Shown here: positions 28,027 through 37,675 of the stretch, piece by piece
How the letters are laid out: each line of letters starts with the position of its first letter
Numbering within the stretch: the stretch's first letter is position 1
Source of the DNA: Bacillus taeanensis
Lineage (GTDB): Bacteria; Bacillota; Bacilli; Bacillales; UBA6769
Length of the DNA stretch: 64,000 bases
Assembly (NCBI RefSeq): GCF_003318295.1
Contig: NZ_QOCW01000002.1
Location: 186,001 to 250,000 of the forward strand
Reading direction: 5' to 3'
The notes under the pieces: generated by a model
Databases searched by the model: none
Told to the model about the DNA's origin: nothing
Seen by the model: only the letters and a program-made list of their open reading frames with translations
Translations under genes and position numbers: made by a program

Positions 28027-28764
28027 ATGGGGATTCAACAGCGCTTCTTTCAAATAGACAGCCAATGGAACGTTATCCATATTCCTGAACGTCCCAATGG
28101 ATTTGCAATTTTTTTATTCGGCGATACAACCCATTACGTTGATGATAAAAGCAGTTTATGGACACAAAGCAATACACGTTCAAGATTTCTTTATAGTTTA
28201 TTAACACAAGGTTATACTGTTTTTTATTCTCACTTACATGGCCGCCATTGGGGGAGTTCTGCAGCTGTTTCATTGGCAAAATCTGTGTATCAAGTGGTGA
28301 TGAGAAAAGAAATATTAAATCCAAATATTCATATTTTAGCTGAAGGAATGGGAGCCCTTGTGGCATTGTCATTAATGGAAAAGGAGAGCTATATAAGGTC
28401 GGCTGCGATGATTAACCCGTGTTTAGATTTAAAAAAGCACTTCAACAATGAAAGAGATAATAAATTGTTTTATAAGCGTTTTAAAAAAGAGCTTGCTAAA
28501 GCATACCATATAAATATTGTTGAAGTGGAAACGTTAATTGAAAAATGGAATGAGCTTGAATCGTGTAAAACAAAAGTCCCGACTAAAATATGGCATTCTC
28601 CAAATGGGGTAAGTTATTCCGTTGAAGATCATTCGCGAAAATATGAAGAAAGACGTAAAAAGCAAAAAAGCGATATTTCGATTGTATTACCATTAAATGA
28701 AAGAAGTTTTTCATTTAATGAAGCACTTTGCAGGTTTTATCAACAAAATGAAAAGATGATCTAA
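28027..28764 (+). CDS. yjaU: YjaU-type alpha/beta-hydrolase-fold protein
   Basis: 245 residues at the position of yjaU in B. subtilis. It has an alpha/beta-hydrolase look (strand-turn SLLTQGYTVFYSHLHGRHWG, then HILAEGMGALVALSLM), but the nucleophile elbow reads A-E-G-M-G instead of G-x-S-x-G, so the catalytic Ser is replaced by Gly. It may therefore be a non-enzymatic member. Start ATG behind GAGGAGAAG; its terminator overlaps the stop. Confidence 0.78.
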   Translation: MGIQQRFFQIDSQWNVIHIPERPNGFAIFLFGDTTHYVDDKSSLWTQSNTRSRFLYSLLTQGYTVFYSHLHGRHWGSSAAVSLAKSVYQVVMRKEILNPNIHILAEGMGALVALSLMEKESYIRSAAMINPCLDLKKHFNNERDNKLFYKRFKKELAKAYHINIVEVETLIEKWNELESCKTKVPTKIWHSPNGVSYSVEDHSRKYEERRKKQKSDISIVLPLNERSFSFNEALCRFYQQNEKMI

Positions 28765-28787
28765 ACGTCAGTCTAGTTTAGATCATC
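28755..28787 (+). terminator. Terminator of yjaU
   Basis: Perfect 12-bp stem GATGATCTAAAC (28755-28766) with GTTTAGATCATC (28776-28787), followed by TTTTATTA. Confidence 0.88.
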
Positions 28788-28925
28788 TTTTATTATAGAC
28801 GTCATACGATGATATATATACCTTTAACTTAATTAGGGATATGTATATGAGCTAAAATCAGTCCTTCTATGTTCTGCTCTTGAAACGATATAGAATTGAT
28901 CATTAAAGAGTTGGGGGAGAGAAAA

Positions 28926-29849
28926 ATGAGGAAAGTACTGGTTACAGGTGGATTAGGTTTTATTGGTTTTCATTTGTGTAAAAGGCTGTTGGAGGAAGGA
29001 ATAGAAGTAATAGCAGTGGATAAATGTGAAAATCCAAATCGAAAACTTGTTCAAGAGGAGATGTTACTTTCAATCGGTAGAAATGCAAACTTTCAATCTA
29101 TTAATAAAGGTTTTGGCGACTCTCTTTTTTCTAGTATTTTGAAAAATGTAGATTGTGTCTTTCATTTAGCTGTGCCTGCTATTTCTAGATCATGGGATAA
29201 TTTTGGGAAAGTTATTTTTTCACATCTAACAGAAACAAGTCAGTTAATAACTGAATGTAAAAATAAAAACACCCAAGTTATTTATCTTTCTTCTATTGAA
29301 GTATATGGACCACGTTTTGGTATACTCACAGAAGAAACGCCGCTTAGTCCAATAACAAAGTTAGGATTATTAAAAACTGCAGAAGAAGCTCTGATCTTTC
29401 AAAAATTAGAAAATCATATGCGCAATTTATGTGTTTTAAGGGTTCCAACGATTTATGGTCCATGGCAGGGACAAGAGTCGACTTACCATCAATTACTTCT
29501 TACACAAATAAGAGGAAAAATGGATAAGGTTGTCGAAGATAGTTGTAGAGAAGATGTTATCTATATTAAAGATCTAATCGATATTTTATGGCGTGCAGGA
29601 AATAAGGAAGAAGTGGTTGGTGTTTATAATGTTGGCAGCGGAGAAAAAAATCAATGGAAAAAGGGCATTGAGCTTATTTCCCCAGCCTATTTAAGCTCCC
29701 TATCTCAACCATTTTTTTCAGTTGAAGTATCAATAAAAAAGCTAAAAAACCAATTAAACTTCAGTCCATCTACTTCATTACAAATTGGACTAAAGGAGCA
29801 GAAAGAACACATTGAAAAAATGATGAAGTTTAAAAAAATTTACAGTTAA
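28926..29849 (+). CDS. yjaV: YjaV-type NAD(P)-dependent epimerase/dehydratase
   Basis: 307-residue extended SDR protein at the yjaV position, next to med. N-terminal Rossmann motif TGGLGFIGFHLCK, SSIEVYGPR and a C-terminal substrate domain. The catalytic YxxxK is read as LGLLK in ITKLGLLKTAEEAL, i.e. Tyr replaced by Leu with Lys kept, so the usual epimerase/dehydratase chemistry is doubtful. Start ATG at 28926 behind GGGGGAGAG; the frame runs 30 bases further up without a ribosome site. Substrate unknown. Confidence 0.8.
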   Translation: MRKVLVTGGLGFIGFHLCKRLLEEGIEVIAVDKCENPNRKLVQEEMLLSIGRNANFQSINKGFGDSLFSSILKNVDCVFHLAVPAISRSWDNFGKVIFSHLTETSQLITECKNKNTQVIYLSSIEVYGPRFGILTEETPLSPITKLGLLKTAEEALIFQKLENHMRNLCVLRVPTIYGPWQGQESTYHQLLLTQIRGKMDKVVEDSCREDVIYIKDLIDILWRAGNKEEVVGVYNVGSGEKNQWKKGIELISPAYLSSLSQPFFSVEVSIKKLKNQLNFSPSTSLQIGLKEQKEHIEKMMKFKKIYS

Positions 29850-29912
29850 CAGAGCACTAGTTTAATACTAAATTTTATATAGGAAATTTGTTAAAGGGAG
29901 AGAAAAGGTATC

Positions 29913-30875
29913 ATGCGCACACTATACATACTCATCATCATTTTTTCGTTCCTTATCACAATTAGCTGCCAAAATAAAGAGTCAGATCAGAAGTTGAAAA
30001 ATGTGGGGATTTTACTTCCCGAAACAATTAATGATCAATCATGGAATACAAAAGGTTATGAAAGTTTACTTGGTATTCAAACTGAATTTGGAGTAGATGT
30101 TTTTTATAAGGAAGAAGTTAAAAGTCTTAATACGATACGAAAAACAATCATAGAGTTTCAACAGCAGGATGTAAATTTAGTTTTTGGTCATGGAAATATT
30201 TATGCAAAATATTTTGTGGAAATTCAAAATGAGTATCCTTTCATTCATTTTGTAACGTTTAATGGTGATGCAGAGGGACAAAGTTTTACAAGTTTACATT
30301 TTAAAGGTAGGGCAATGGGCTTTTTTGGAGGAATGATTGCAAGCGGGATGAGTAAAACAAATAAAGTTGGTATTATTGCAGCTTTTCCATGGCAGCCTGA
30401 AATAGAAGGTTTTGAATCTGGAGTAAAGTTTCAAAACAACAATGTCCAAGTAATTACAAGTTATACAAATGATTGGGCAAATGAACAAAAAGCGCTTTCC
30501 ATCTTAGATGAATTTCTTAACGAAGGTGTAGATGTTGTTTATCCTGCAGGAGATGGATATAGTGTAGCAGTTATTGAAAAGTTAAAAAGAAAAGGTTTAT
30601 ATGCCGTTGGTTTTGTTACAGATCAGTATAATCTTGGAAAAGCTACTGTATTAACGAGTACTGTCCAGCATGTTGATCAGCTTTATATATTAGCAGCAAG
30701 ACAATTTAACAATAATGAACTATCGTATGGCAATCTTTATTTTGACATGCAGGATGATGTGATTTCGATGGGGAAATACAGCGCAGAAGTGCCAGAACAG
30801 CTAAAACAATCTGTGCAATCAGCAATTGATTATTATGTAGAAAGCGGTCAATTACCCAATAAGGAGGAATTATAA
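29913..30875 (+). CDS. med: Med, BMP-family lipoprotein/membrane regulator of competence
   Basis: Positive regulator of comK in B. subtilis, anchored in the membrane with an extracytoplasmic BMP-type binding domain. 320 residues: N-terminal hydrophobic segment ending at Cys19 (weak lipobox TISC), then the binding-protein fold (GILLPETINDQSWNTKGYES, GHGNIYAKYF, GFESGV, YPAGDGYSVAVIE). Shine-Dalgarno GGGAGAG. In B. subtilis it is followed by comZ; here a DinB-like gene overlaps its stop (TAATG) and comZ follows that. Confidence 0.85.
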   Translation: MRTLYILIIIFSFLITISCQNKESDQKLKNVGILLPETINDQSWNTKGYESLLGIQTEFGVDVFYKEEVKSLNTIRKTIIEFQQQDVNLVFGHGNIYAKYFVEIQNEYPFIHFVTFNGDAEGQSFTSLHFKGRAMGFFGGMIASGMSKTNKVGIIAAFPWQPEIEGFESGVKFQNNNVQVITSYTNDWANEQKALSILDEFLNEGVDVVYPAGDGYSVAVIEKLKRKGLYAVGFVTDQYNLGKATVLTSTVQHVDQLYILAARQFNNNELSYGNLYFDMQDDVISMGKYSAEVPEQLKQSVQSAIDYYVESGQLPNKEEL

Positions 30876-31384
30876 TGGTTGAAAAAACATTAGGAAATTA
30901 TGATATTCATGATGCTGTTCATTTGTTACAAGGATTAAAGGAGACTAGGGAACAGCTTTTATCCGTACTTTCTAGTTTAAGTACAGAACAATTGCATGAA
31001 AAATTAACGAATATGCCTTCTGTTGGTCAACTATTAATGCACCTTATTGAATATGAAAGAGCTTGGCTTAAAGCGATTCATACTGACCAAGATCAGAAGG
31101 ACATTTCAGCTGAATTTGATTATAAAGAAGATGATACAGTGAAGGGTTTTCAAAAATCATGGTTTTTAGCTCGATTAGCAGAAACGAGAGAACAAACGAG
31201 AAACTATTTTTATAAATTGTCTGATATTGAATTTAGGCGCCCTACCTTTCAAATTCGAAAAGAAGAAGAAGTGCTTCGTTATTCGCCAGAATGGATTGTT
31301 TATCATTTACTTGATCATGAAAGTTATATAAGAGGGCAGATTGCAATTATTTCCTCCTTAATTTTGCAAAAGCAAATCCTGTAA
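30875..31384 (+). CDS. DinB-superfamily protein
   Basis: 169 residues, four-helix DinB/YfiT-type fold. The three histidines that bind metal in this family are visible: the first in LLMHLIEYERAW and the others in YHLLDHESYIRGQI. Members include thiol-dependent S-transferases, but substrate is unknown here. Its ATG overlaps the med stop (TAATG) with AAGGAGGAATTATA upstream, so it is in one operon with med and, after about 115 bases, comZ. Not found between med and comZ in B. subtilis. Confidence 0.8.
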   Translation: MVEKTLGNYDIHDAVHLLQGLKETREQLLSVLSSLSTEQLHEKLTNMPSVGQLLMHLIEYERAWLKAIHTDQDQKDISAEFDYKEDDTVKGFQKSWFLARLAETREQTRNYFYKLSDIEFRRPTFQIRKEEEVLRYSPEWIVYHLLDHESYIRGQIAIISSLILQKQIL

Positions 31385-31499
31385 CTTGGATAACAACAAA
31401 CATGTTAATGGACTGAACAGTAGGAAAATACTTGATTTTTTACCGTTCTTTCTTGTATGGTATTACTGAGAAAATAAAAGTGAAGTTGGAGTGAACAGC

Positions 31500-31682
31500 A
31501 TGGATCAAGAAATGAATATGAAGTTTATGCAGATTGCAATGAAGTATTTGCCTGAAGCAAAAGAGATGTTAGATCAAAAAGGAATTGAAATCGATATGGA
31601 AAATTTGCAGTCTGTCCTTAACTTGTTAATGCAGGTAATGGGAGATGCATATGAGTTAGGAAAACAAGAAGCAAAGCAATAA
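31500..31682 (+). CDS. comZ: ComZ competence-modulating protein
   Basis: 60 residues, similar to B. subtilis ComZ (FMQIAMKYLPEAKEMLDQKG and AYELGKQEAKQ blocks, leucine-rich middle). ComZ negatively affects comG expression in B. subtilis. Start at ATG 31500 behind TTGGAGTG. Ends in a terminator; downstream of med and the DinB-like gene. Confidence 0.88.
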   Translation: MDQEMNMKFMQIAMKYLPEAKEMLDQKGIEIDMENLQSVLNLLMQVMGDAYELGKQEAKQ

Positions 31683-31711
31683 GAAAGAGTCACGTGAAGT
31701 GACTCTTTCTT
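31681..31711 (+). terminator. Terminator of comZ
   Basis: 13-bp perfect stem AAGAAAGAGTCAC (31681-31693) with its complement (31699-31711). Confidence 0.9.
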
Positions 31712-31813
31712 ATTTAGAATGGGCCATTCTCTTATTGAATGAATATGGGATAGGAAACATTTTTGTATAGGTGTGGGAGAAAACTAGAAAGTGTTGATAT
31801 GAGCGGTATATAC

Positions 31814-31842
31814 TAGACAAAAATAATAAAATCCATTAAAAT
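31814..31842 (+). promoter_or_regulatory. Predicted fabH promoter
   Basis: TAGACA (31814-31819), 17-base spacer, TAAAAT (31837-31842). The start would fall near 31849, inside the FapR-like box. Confidence 0.5.
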
Positions 31843-31859
31843 TAGTACCAGGTCATAAT
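31841..31859 (+). promoter_or_regulatory. FapR-type operator before fabH
   Basis: ATTAGTACCAGGTCATAAT agrees with the FapR consensus ATTAGTACCTGRTACTAAT at 16 of 19 positions, with a perfect left half. FapR represses fabHA-fabF in B. subtilis and is released by malonyl-CoA. Position over the predicted start fits repression. Confidence 0.7.
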
Positions 31860-31895
31860 AATTGATAGTAAATTTTTTATAAAGGAGACTATTTC

Positions 31896-32831
31896 ATGAA
31901 TGCTGGAATCTTAGGGTTGGGAAGATATGTACCTGATCGTATTTTAACCAATTATGATTTAGAAAAAATGGTTGATACTTCTGATGAATGGATTCGTACA
32001 AGAACAGGTATTCAGGAAAGAAGAATTGCCGGCGATGATATTGAAACGTCGGATATGGCTGCAGAAGCAGCAAAAGAGGCGCTTGAGCAATCAAAATTAA
32101 CAGCAGAGGATATTGATTTATTGCTCGTGGCGACTGTTACTCCTGATTATGGTTTTCCGTCAGTCGCTTGTCTTGTACAGGAAAAGATTGGTGCTGTAAA
32201 TGCATCCGCAATGGACTTAAGTGCTGCATGTGCAGGATTTATGTATGGAATGGTAACAGCAAAACAATTTATTGAAACAGGCACTTATAAAAATGTTCTT
32301 GTTATTGGTGCAGAAAAACTATCTAAAATTACAGATTGGAAAGATCGCAACACAGCAGTGCTTTTTGGTGATGGTGCTGGGGCAGCGGTAATTGGTCCTG
32401 TGTCAGATAATAAAGGAATTCTTTCATTTGAGCTAGGATCAGATGGAAGTGGAGCAAAACATCTGTATCAAGGTGAAAAATATATTTACATGAATGGTAG
32501 GGAAGTATTTAAATTTGCGGTTCGCCGAATGGGTGAATCATCTTTATCAGTCATTGAAAAAGCAGGGTTAACAAAAGAAGATGTTGATTATCTAGTACCT
32601 CATCAAGCAAATATTCGCATCATGGAAGCTTCAAGACAGCGTTTAGATTTACCAGAAGAAAAAATGGCGAAAACAATTGAAAAGTATGGGAATACTTCTT
32701 CTTCTACAATTCCGATCGCATTGTATGAAGCTGTTCAAGAAGAAAAAGTAAAAGATAATGATGTTGTGGTGTTGGTTGGTTTTGGCGGCGGCCTCACATG
32801 GGGAGCAGTTGCTTTAAGACTTGGTCAATAA
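31896..32831 (+). CDS. fabH: 3-oxoacyl-ACP synthase III
   Basis: Starts fatty-acid synthesis by condensing acyl-CoA (branched primers in Bacillus) with malonyl-ACP. 311 residues; catalytic triad Cys112 ([11 protein letters not shown]), His236 ([10 protein letters not shown]) and Asn266 (KYGNTSSST). GGAGACTATTTC precedes the ATG. It corresponds to fabHA, the copy followed by fabF in B. subtilis, under a FapR-type box. Confidence 0.96.
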   Translation: MNAGILGLGRYVPDRILTNYDLEKMVDTSDEWIRTRTGIQERRIAGDDIETSDMAAEAAKEALEQSKLTAEDIDLLLVATVTPDYGFPSVACLVQEKIGAVNASAMDLSAACAGFMYGMVTAKQFIETGTYKNVLVIGAEKLSKITDWKDRNTAVLFGDGAGAAVIGPVSDNKGILSFELGSDGSGAKHLYQGEKYIYMNGREVFKFAVRRMGESSLSVIEKAGLTKEDVDYLVPHQANIRIMEASRQRLDLPEEKMAKTIEKYGNTSSSTIPIALYEAVQEEKVKDNDVVVLVGFGGGLTWGAVALRLGQ

Positions 32832-32872
32832 TAACATTAGAATAAGACTACATAAAGGGAGTTGAACAACTT

Positions 32873-34111
32873 ATGAATAATCGTGTAGTAATTACAGGAT
32901 TAGGTGCAGTATCTCCACTAGGAAATGATACACAAACTACATGGGAAAATGCTGTTAAAGGATTAAATGGAATTGGAAGGATGACAAGACGTGACCCTGA
33001 CCTGTTTCCGGCAAAAGTTGCAGGAGAAGTAAAAGACTTTGATCCAACCCTTTACATAGACCGTAAAGAGGTTCGGAAAATGGATCTTTTTACTCAGTTT
33101 GCGGTAGCAGCTGCAATGATGGCAGTAAAGGATGCTGATTTAGAAATAACAGAAGAAATCGCTCCAAGAGTCGGTGTCTGGGTTGGTTCAGGAATCGGCG
33201 GTATGGATACGCATGAAGAGCAATTTAATATTTTTAAAGAAAAAGGCTATCGTCGTGTCAGTCCATTCTTTGTACCGATGATGATTCCTGATATGGCTGC
33301 AGGACAAATTTCTATTTTACTTGGTGCAAAAGGAATTAACTCTTGTACTGTAACAGCTTGTGCAACAGGAACAAATTCAATTGGAGATGCATTTAAAGTT
33401 ATTCAACGCGGTGATGCTGATGTTATGATTACAGGTGGAGCTGAAGCACCGATTACAAGTATGGCGTTAGCTGGATTTAGTACGGCAAAAGCTTTATCAT
33501 TTAATGATGATCCTAACACAGCAAGCCGCCCGTTTGATGCAAATCGTGATGGATTTGTAATGGGAGAAGGTGCAGGAATTTTAGTTCTTGAATCATTAGA
33601 GTCGGCTCAAAAACGCGGAGCAAAAATTTATGCGGAAATCGTTGGATACGGGGCAACAGGTGATGCGTATCATGTAACAGCTCCAGCACCAAATGGTGAA
33701 GGCGGTGTACGTGCAATGCGTCAAGCGCTCCAAGATGCTAACTTAAATCCAGAAGATATTGGTTATATTAATGCACATGGAACAAGTACACCATACAATG
33801 ATAAATTTGAAACAATGGCTATTAAAACGGTATTTGGTGAACATGCTTATAAGTTAGCAGTAAGTTCTACAAAGTCGATGACAGGTCACTTATTAGGTGC
33901 AGCTGGTGGAATTGAAGCATTGTTTAGTGCAAAAGTTATTGAAGAAGGAATTATTCTACCGACGATTAATTATGAAACACCTGATTCAGAATGTGATTTA
34001 GATTATGTGCCAAATGAAGCGCGTGAACAAAAAGTAAATGCGATTCTTTCCAACTCACTTGGTTTTGGCGGACATAATGCATGTTTAATCTTTAAAAAAT
34101 TTGAAAAGTAA
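32873..34111 (+). CDS. fabF: 3-oxoacyl-ACP synthase II
   Basis: Elongating condensing enzyme of type II fatty-acid synthesis. 412 residues; nucleophile Cys163 ([13 protein letters not shown]) and the two histidines in [11 protein letters not shown] and [10 protein letters not shown]. 41 bases after fabH with GGGAGTTGAACAAC as ribosome site; the pair forms one operon ended by a strong terminator. Confidence 0.96.
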   Translation: MNNRVVITGLGAVSPLGNDTQTTWENAVKGLNGIGRMTRRDPDLFPAKVAGEVKDFDPTLYIDRKEVRKMDLFTQFAVAAAMMAVKDADLEITEEIAPRVGVWVGSGIGGMDTHEEQFNIFKEKGYRRVSPFFVPMMIPDMAAGQISILLGAKGINSCTVTACATGTNSIGDAFKVIQRGDADVMITGGAEAPITSMALAGFSTAKALSFNDDPNTASRPFDANRDGFVMGEGAGILVLESLESAQKRGAKIYAEIVGYGATGDAYHVTAPAPNGEGGVRAMRQALQDANLNPEDIGYINAHGTSTPYNDKFETMAIKTVFGEHAYKLAVSSTKSMTGHLLGAAGGIEALFSAKVIEEGIILPTINYETPDSECDLDYVPNEAREQKVNAILSNSLGFGGHNACLIFKKFEK

Positions 34112-34113
34112 GG

Positions 34114-34153
34114 AAAAAGAACCTTTAGGAGAGTGCTCCTAAAGGTTCTTTTT
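34114..34153 (+). terminator. Terminator of fabH-fabF
   Basis: 18-bp perfect stem (34114-34131 with 34136-34153), four-base loop. Confidence 0.92.
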
Positions 34154-34266
34154 ACGTAAAACAAACCATTAAAATCTACTTTAGTATGAAAAGGTAAGCA
34201 TATGAGCGCAGTTTGTCCATATAAATAAACTAACTCCAATAACGAAAAATGAAAGGAGTACAATCA

Positions 34267-34299
34267 ATGAGAAGAAACATTGATTGGTGCAAACAGTGA
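34267..34299 (+). CDS. Possible 10-residue leader peptide
   Basis: MRRNIDWCKQ, with a canonical AAAGGAG eight bases before its ATG, ends at a TGA that overlaps the ATG of the next small membrane protein (TGATG). The good ribosome site belongs to this peptide, so the next gene may be translated by reinitiation. A one-base indel in a once longer N-terminus is the alternative. Confidence 0.4.
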   Translation: MRRNIDWCKQ

Positions 34300-34511
34300 T
34301 GGTTCGATTCTTATTATTGTTGATTGGTTTTGGTTTAGCAGTTATAGACGGCGTAAGTCTTATTGCATATTTAAATATTATTACGACTGGACACGGAATT
34401 AGCGGTTATTTGCTGTTTATTAAGTCAAAGGCAGAATTATATTTATTTTTAATTGGTAATGTATTAATTTGGTTAAGTATTTATTTTCCTTTTCAAAAGA
34501 GAAATCATTAA
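34299..34511 (+). CDS. Small two-helix membrane protein of unknown function
   Basis: 70 residues from the ATG at 34299. Two hydrophobic helices (MVRFLLLLIGFGLAVIDGV and LYLFLIGNVLIWLSIYF) flank a short loop LNIITTGHGISGYL; it resembles uncharacterised proteins found beside fabF in other Bacillaceae. No good Shine-Dalgarno of its own; its start overlaps the stop of a leader peptide. Confidence 0.65.
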   Translation: MVRFLLLLIGFGLAVIDGVSLIAYLNIITTGHGISGYLLFIKSKAELYLFLIGNVLIWLSIYFPFQKRNH

Positions 34512-34611
34512 AAATTTAGAATTTATTTTACCAGAATAGGGTAGTAATGGAATAAAAAAATGTACCTCTGACTATACTGTTTGAAAAACATAATTAAAGT
34601 GAGGGGTTCAA

Positions 34612-35358
34612 ATGTTATATTTGCACGATGTTTGGGTCAATTGGTTTGAAGGTGAGGAAAATGGATATAACGTTTGTGAATTTCATGAATGGAGAAAAGA
34701 TGATTTTATTGAAATATTAGATCAAGTACCGGTCGTCTTGGTGGAGCCTAAGTTATTTTTTTATATCGAGAATAACTTAGCGGATTTACCTAATGAATTA
34801 TTAGATGATATTCACAACAAAAGTTTTGTTAGAAAAAATAATGAACGTACATCGCTTGAATATTGCTTTATTGCGACTGATGGAAGTAGAGTAGTGGTTG
34901 TCAATACCTTAACTTATCAAATTCCGGTACGTAAAAGCAGATTAATTCCAAGACAAGAAGCAATGGTTCTTGAAATGAAAGATCAATTAGAAGTAAAGCA
35001 TTATTATATACCAAACCCTATAGAAAACAAGGAATATCATATTTTATCGCCTAGTCCAGACATAATGAGCGGGTTAACTCGAAAAGAAAGACAATTAAAG
35101 CAGCTTTTATTTATGGCGCTTGATCAATTACATACAACAGGAAATGTGGCAGAAGTAAGATATTGGTATACAGAGTGTTTTCCTAAAAAATATGTTGAAA
35201 TTCAAATGATGGATTTTGATGAAGCTTGGGACGCTTTATATGACGAACTGCAAAATGGATGGAGCAATATGCACTATCATTTATGTGAAAGACTAATTAA
35301 GGGACAACCTTTCTTTGAAAAAGTATGGGAGCTTGAAGAGGGTACACAAGTAAACTAA
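34612..35358 (+). CDS. yjbA: YjbA family (DUF3603) protein
   Basis: 248 residues, soluble. The sequence [20 protein letters not shown] at the N-terminus and the position just before trpS and opp match B. subtilis YjbA. No enzymatic motif visible; function unknown. Shine-Dalgarno GTGAGGGG. Single gene with terminator. Confidence 0.88.
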   Translation: MLYLHDVWVNWFEGEENGYNVCEFHEWRKDDFIEILDQVPVVLVEPKLFFYIENNLADLPNELLDDIHNKSFVRKNNERTSLEYCFIATDGSRVVVVNTLTYQIPVRKSRLIPRQEAMVLEMKDQLEVKHYYIPNPIENKEYHILSPSPDIMSGLTRKERQLKQLLFMALDQLHTTGNVAEVRYWYTECFPKKYVEIQMMDFDEAWDALYDELQNGWSNMHYHLCERLIKGQPFFEKVWELEEGTQVN

Positions 35359-35388
35359 AAGAAAGCAACGGAGGAGTTGCTTTCTTTT
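35357..35388. terminator. Bidirectional terminator between yjbA and trpS
   Basis: 13-bp perfect stem AAAAGAAAGCAAC (35357-35369) with its complement (35376-35388). Confidence 0.88.
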
Positions 35389-35397
35389 AGTTTGCTA

Positions 35398-36402
<1,005 letters not shown>

Positions 36403-36420
36403 TCAAATATATAAGCATAT

Positions 36421-36709
36421 AAAAAGGCTTATTCTTTCCTTCTATAATAGAAGGGACGAATAAGCCGCGGTACCACCCTTGTTATTTTATTAAGTGCACC
36501 TTAATAAAATCACTTTCTATGTAACGTCAAGATTTAACGTTTAAGCCTACTAAAATAAGGGGATTTATAACTTAATTTCCTTAAAGATTCGACTTAAATG
36601 CTCAAAAGTCCATTCCGTATTATTCCACTACCTGTTTTCACCACCCACAGGCTCTCTGAAGTTTCCTAATACGTACTCTTCTTTCTCATTGCATCATTAT
36701 TCTTACTGT
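36421..36709 (-). promoter_or_regulatory. T-box riboswitch of trpS (Trp specifier)
   Basis: On the minus strand the leader contains the diagnostic T-box sequence AAGGGTGGTACCGCGG (about 36466-36481 on plus), followed by a terminator hairpin that pairs GGCTTATTCGTCCC with its complement near 36427-36472. In the stem I region, AATGGACTTT near 36610 supplies UGG as the specifier codon, matching trpS. Uncharged tRNA(Trp) pairs with the specifier and with the TGGT bulge, favouring the antiterminator. Confidence 0.93.
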
Positions 36710-36715
36710 AAAAGT

Positions 36716-36744
36716 AGTATACAAATAAATTAAGAAAGTTGCAA
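36716..36744 (-). promoter_or_regulatory. Sigma-A promoter of the trpS T-box transcript
   Basis: Minus strand TTGCAA (36744-36739), 17-base spacer, TATACT (36721-36716); transcription would start near 36709. Confidence 0.8.
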
Positions 36745-37105
36745 ATAAATAAAGGGAAAAATCTCATATTATACGTATAAGCTAAATTAGTAAAATTTAC
36801 TTGAAAAACGATTCTTGTGATAATCGAGCAAATAAATTATAATTAAGCAGTAAAAACTATAAAATATTACGAAAATAAAAAAAGATAACGTTTACTATTA
36901 TAAAAAACGTAATATTTGGTAGAGGGTGTAGGAAATTGCCACATTATTTCTAGATCTTAACATAAACTTAACGAAACTTGCACAATTACTTAATATTATT
37001 TATAATAAATAGTAAGAAAATTAGTTTTCTTTACGAAATTAATAGTTTTTTATGTATTAAAGTGTTGTAATCGTATTTGGTATTTTGAGGAGGTTAACTG
37101 AATAA
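36745..37105. other. AT-rich intergenic region before the Lrp gene
   Basis: About 360 bases upstream of the divergent trpS promoter and the Lrp/AsnC gene. Very AT-rich, with no supportable ORF or strong hairpin; it presumably holds the Lrp-gene promoter and autoregulatory sites, but I cannot point to one with confidence. Confidence 0.5.
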
Positions 37106-37561
37106 GTGGAAAAGCTTGACACGCTCGATATGTCCATATTAACGATGCTTCAAGAAAATGGAAGGCGTTCCTATACTGAAGTTGGGAAGTACCTTAATGT
37201 AAGTGAGGGAACAATTCGTTCTCGCATTAATCGAATGTTAAAAGATGGGGTATTTGAATTTGTTATACATACCAATCCGAATAAAATTGGTTTAAATGTT
37301 CAAACCATTATCGGATTAACTACAAAATTAGGGATGCAGGAGAAAGTTGCAAAGCAGTTGAACCAATTTTCAGAAGTGCGGTTTGTAGGTGCATTTTCTG
37401 GTAAACATGATCTTATGCTTCAAGCTTATTTTAGAAGCAATGAAGATCTTGTTGATTTTGTAAACAACCAATTATCAAAAATTGATGGAATTGTTTCAGC
37501 AGATGTTTCCTTAGAATTAAAACAATATAAGGACTCTTTCTCATTTATTGAAAAAAAATAA
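37106..37561 (+). CDS. Lrp/AsnC-family transcriptional regulator
   Basis: 151 residues. N-terminal helix-turn-helix (DMSILTMLQENGRRSYTEVG, then SEGTIRSRINRML) and a C-terminal RAM/ligand-binding ferredoxin-like domain (VRFVGAFSGKHDLMLQAYF). GTG start with AGGAGGT 11 bases upstream. It lies 115 bases before oppA on the same strand, a neighbour not present in B. subtilis, so control of opp by amino acids or peptides is possible but unproven. Confidence 0.85.
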   Translation: MEKLDTLDMSILTMLQENGRRSYTEVGKYLNVSEGTIRSRINRMLKDGVFEFVIHTNPNKIGLNVQTIIGLTTKLGMQEKVAKQLNQFSEVRFVGAFSGKHDLMLQAYFRSNEDLVDFVNNQLSKIDGIVSADVSLELKQYKDSFSFIEKK

Positions 37562-37675
37562 GTTTTTAATCGTTTACTTTGTATCTTTTTTAGGAGGTGA
37601 GGCTTTCATATAAAGGCTTCATGATGTGCAGTATGAGGAATTATTAAATAGAATATAAAAGGGGAGAAAAAACGA

